DNA from: Actinomycetota bacterium
Lineage (GTDB): Bacteria; Actinomycetota; Acidimicrobiia; IMCC26256; PALSA-610
Direction: 5' to 3'
DNA length: 5,126 nt
Assembly (NCBI GenBank): GCA_005779345.1
Contig: SXJQ01000073.1
Coordinates: 1 to 5,126, forward strand
In this document: piece after piece, positions 4,795 through 5,126 of the stretch
Layout of the letters: every line of letters starts with the position of its first letter
Position numbering within the stretch: the stretch's first letter is position 1
Notes under the pieces: model-generated
The model's database searches: none
Told to the model about the DNA's origin: nothing
What the model saw: only the letters and a program-made list of their open reading frames with translations
Made by a program: the position numbers and the translations under genes

Positions 4795-5126
4795 CGCCTG
4801 CCCGCACGCCCGAACAGGTCGCGGCCTGGCTCGACGACCACGAGATCCGCTGGATCCGCACCGAGGGCGTCACGATCGACGGCGTGATGATCGGCAAGCA
4901 CCTCCACCGCGACAAGTTCGTCGGTGCCCTCCCCACAGGAACCGCGATCAGCGAGATCGCGTACGGCATGGACCTCGGCGGCACGCCCTACCTCACCTGG
5001 TGGCCGAGTTGGCGGCGCGACGCGCTCGGCGACTTCGTGCAACGACCCGACCTCGACACGCTCGTGGCGCTCCCCGGCCAACCGGGATTCGCGGGCGTCC
5101 TCGTCGACCACCACGACCTCGACGGC
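4791..5126 (+). CDS. Glutamine synthetase-family ligase, N-terminal part (runs off right edge)
   Basis: The window holds 112 codons of a protein that should be about 430-460 residues. Glutamine synthetases and their relatives join glutamate to ammonia or an amine through a gamma-glutamyl phosphate. The visible part is the N-terminal beta-grasp domain. IRWIRTEGVTIDGVMIGKHL (19-38) matches the family pattern of a strand, a D-x-x-G turn and a conserved GK. SEIAYGMDLGG (54-64) corresponds to the usual 'GMD' segment. GDFVQRPDLDTLVALP (80-95) and VLVDHHDLDG (103-112) match the segments that lead into the catalytic domain. ATP- and metal-binding residues lie beyond the edge. The short, divergent N-terminus resembles the PuuA/GlnA3-like branch that acts on polyamines or other amines more than housekeeping GlnA, but this cannot be settled here. 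ATG at 4791 shares ATGA with the preceding stop, indicating translational coupling. Confidence 0.85.
   Translation, partial: MTPARTPEQVAAWLDDHEIRWIRTEGVTIDGVMIGKHLHRDKFVGALPTGTAISEIAYGMDLGGTPYLTWWPSWRRDALGDFVQRPDLDTLVALPGQPGFAGVLVDHHDLDG

Noticed and set aside
1..5126. CRISPR array, tRNA, rRNA, insertion sequence or phage genes
   Set aside because: No spaced identical repeats of CRISPR size, no cloverleaf pattern, and no transposase or integrase motifs were seen on either strand. The only tandem repeats are the short ones listed.

Overview
The window is GC-rich (around 70% in the genes). Its codon use is dominated by G/C third positions, its start codons are mixed ATG and GTG, and several starts lack a Shine-Dalgarno sequence but have a TANNNT-like hexamer 6-8 bases upstream. 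This pattern suits an actinobacterium. The gene content would fit an environmental lineage such as Acidimicrobiia, but the class is an inference and no marker gene is present.

Layout, left to right. (1) Positions 1-250, minus strand: the first 83 codons of an exported protein with a clear signal peptide. It runs off the left edge, and its function is not recognisable. (2) Positions 251-500: a divergent intergenic region. It holds a candidate -10 for the exported protein, a perfect 6-2-6 palindrome of operator type (293-306), a lower-GC tract with three tandem 14-bp repeats (350-391) and a weak ribosome binding site. (3) Positions 501-1724, plus: a class III PLP-dependent aminotransferase of the omega-amino acid/diamine:pyruvate type. 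(4) Positions 1725-1754: a 30-bp convergent gap with a perfect 10-bp tandem duplication that can also form a GC hairpin. (5) Positions 1755-4100, minus: a 781-residue type I arylsulfatase with intact formylglycine and metal-site motifs. (6) Positions 4101-4158: a compact divergent promoter region. (7) Positions 4159-4794, plus: a 211-residue protein resembling SCP2 sterol-carrier domains, possibly two of them in tandem. (8) From 4791 to the right edge, plus: the N-terminal 112 residues of a glutamine synthetase-family ligase, overlapping gene 7 by four bases (ATGA).

How the genes may work together. A class III aminotransferase near a glutamine synthetase-like ligase recalls amine or polyamine catabolism, in which PuuA/GlnA3-type enzymes gamma-glutamylate an amine and SpuC-type transaminases deaminate it. 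The sulfatase would release sulfate from an organic ester, and the SCP2-like protein could bind a hydrophobic ligand. These genes are on opposite strands in at least three transcription units, so a joint pathway is only a hypothesis. I see no CRISPR array, tRNA, rRNA, transposase or phage gene. No single gene is outside known families. The least explained material is non-coding: the palindrome and 14-bp repeat array before the aminotransferase, and the unusual start region of the SCP2-like gene.
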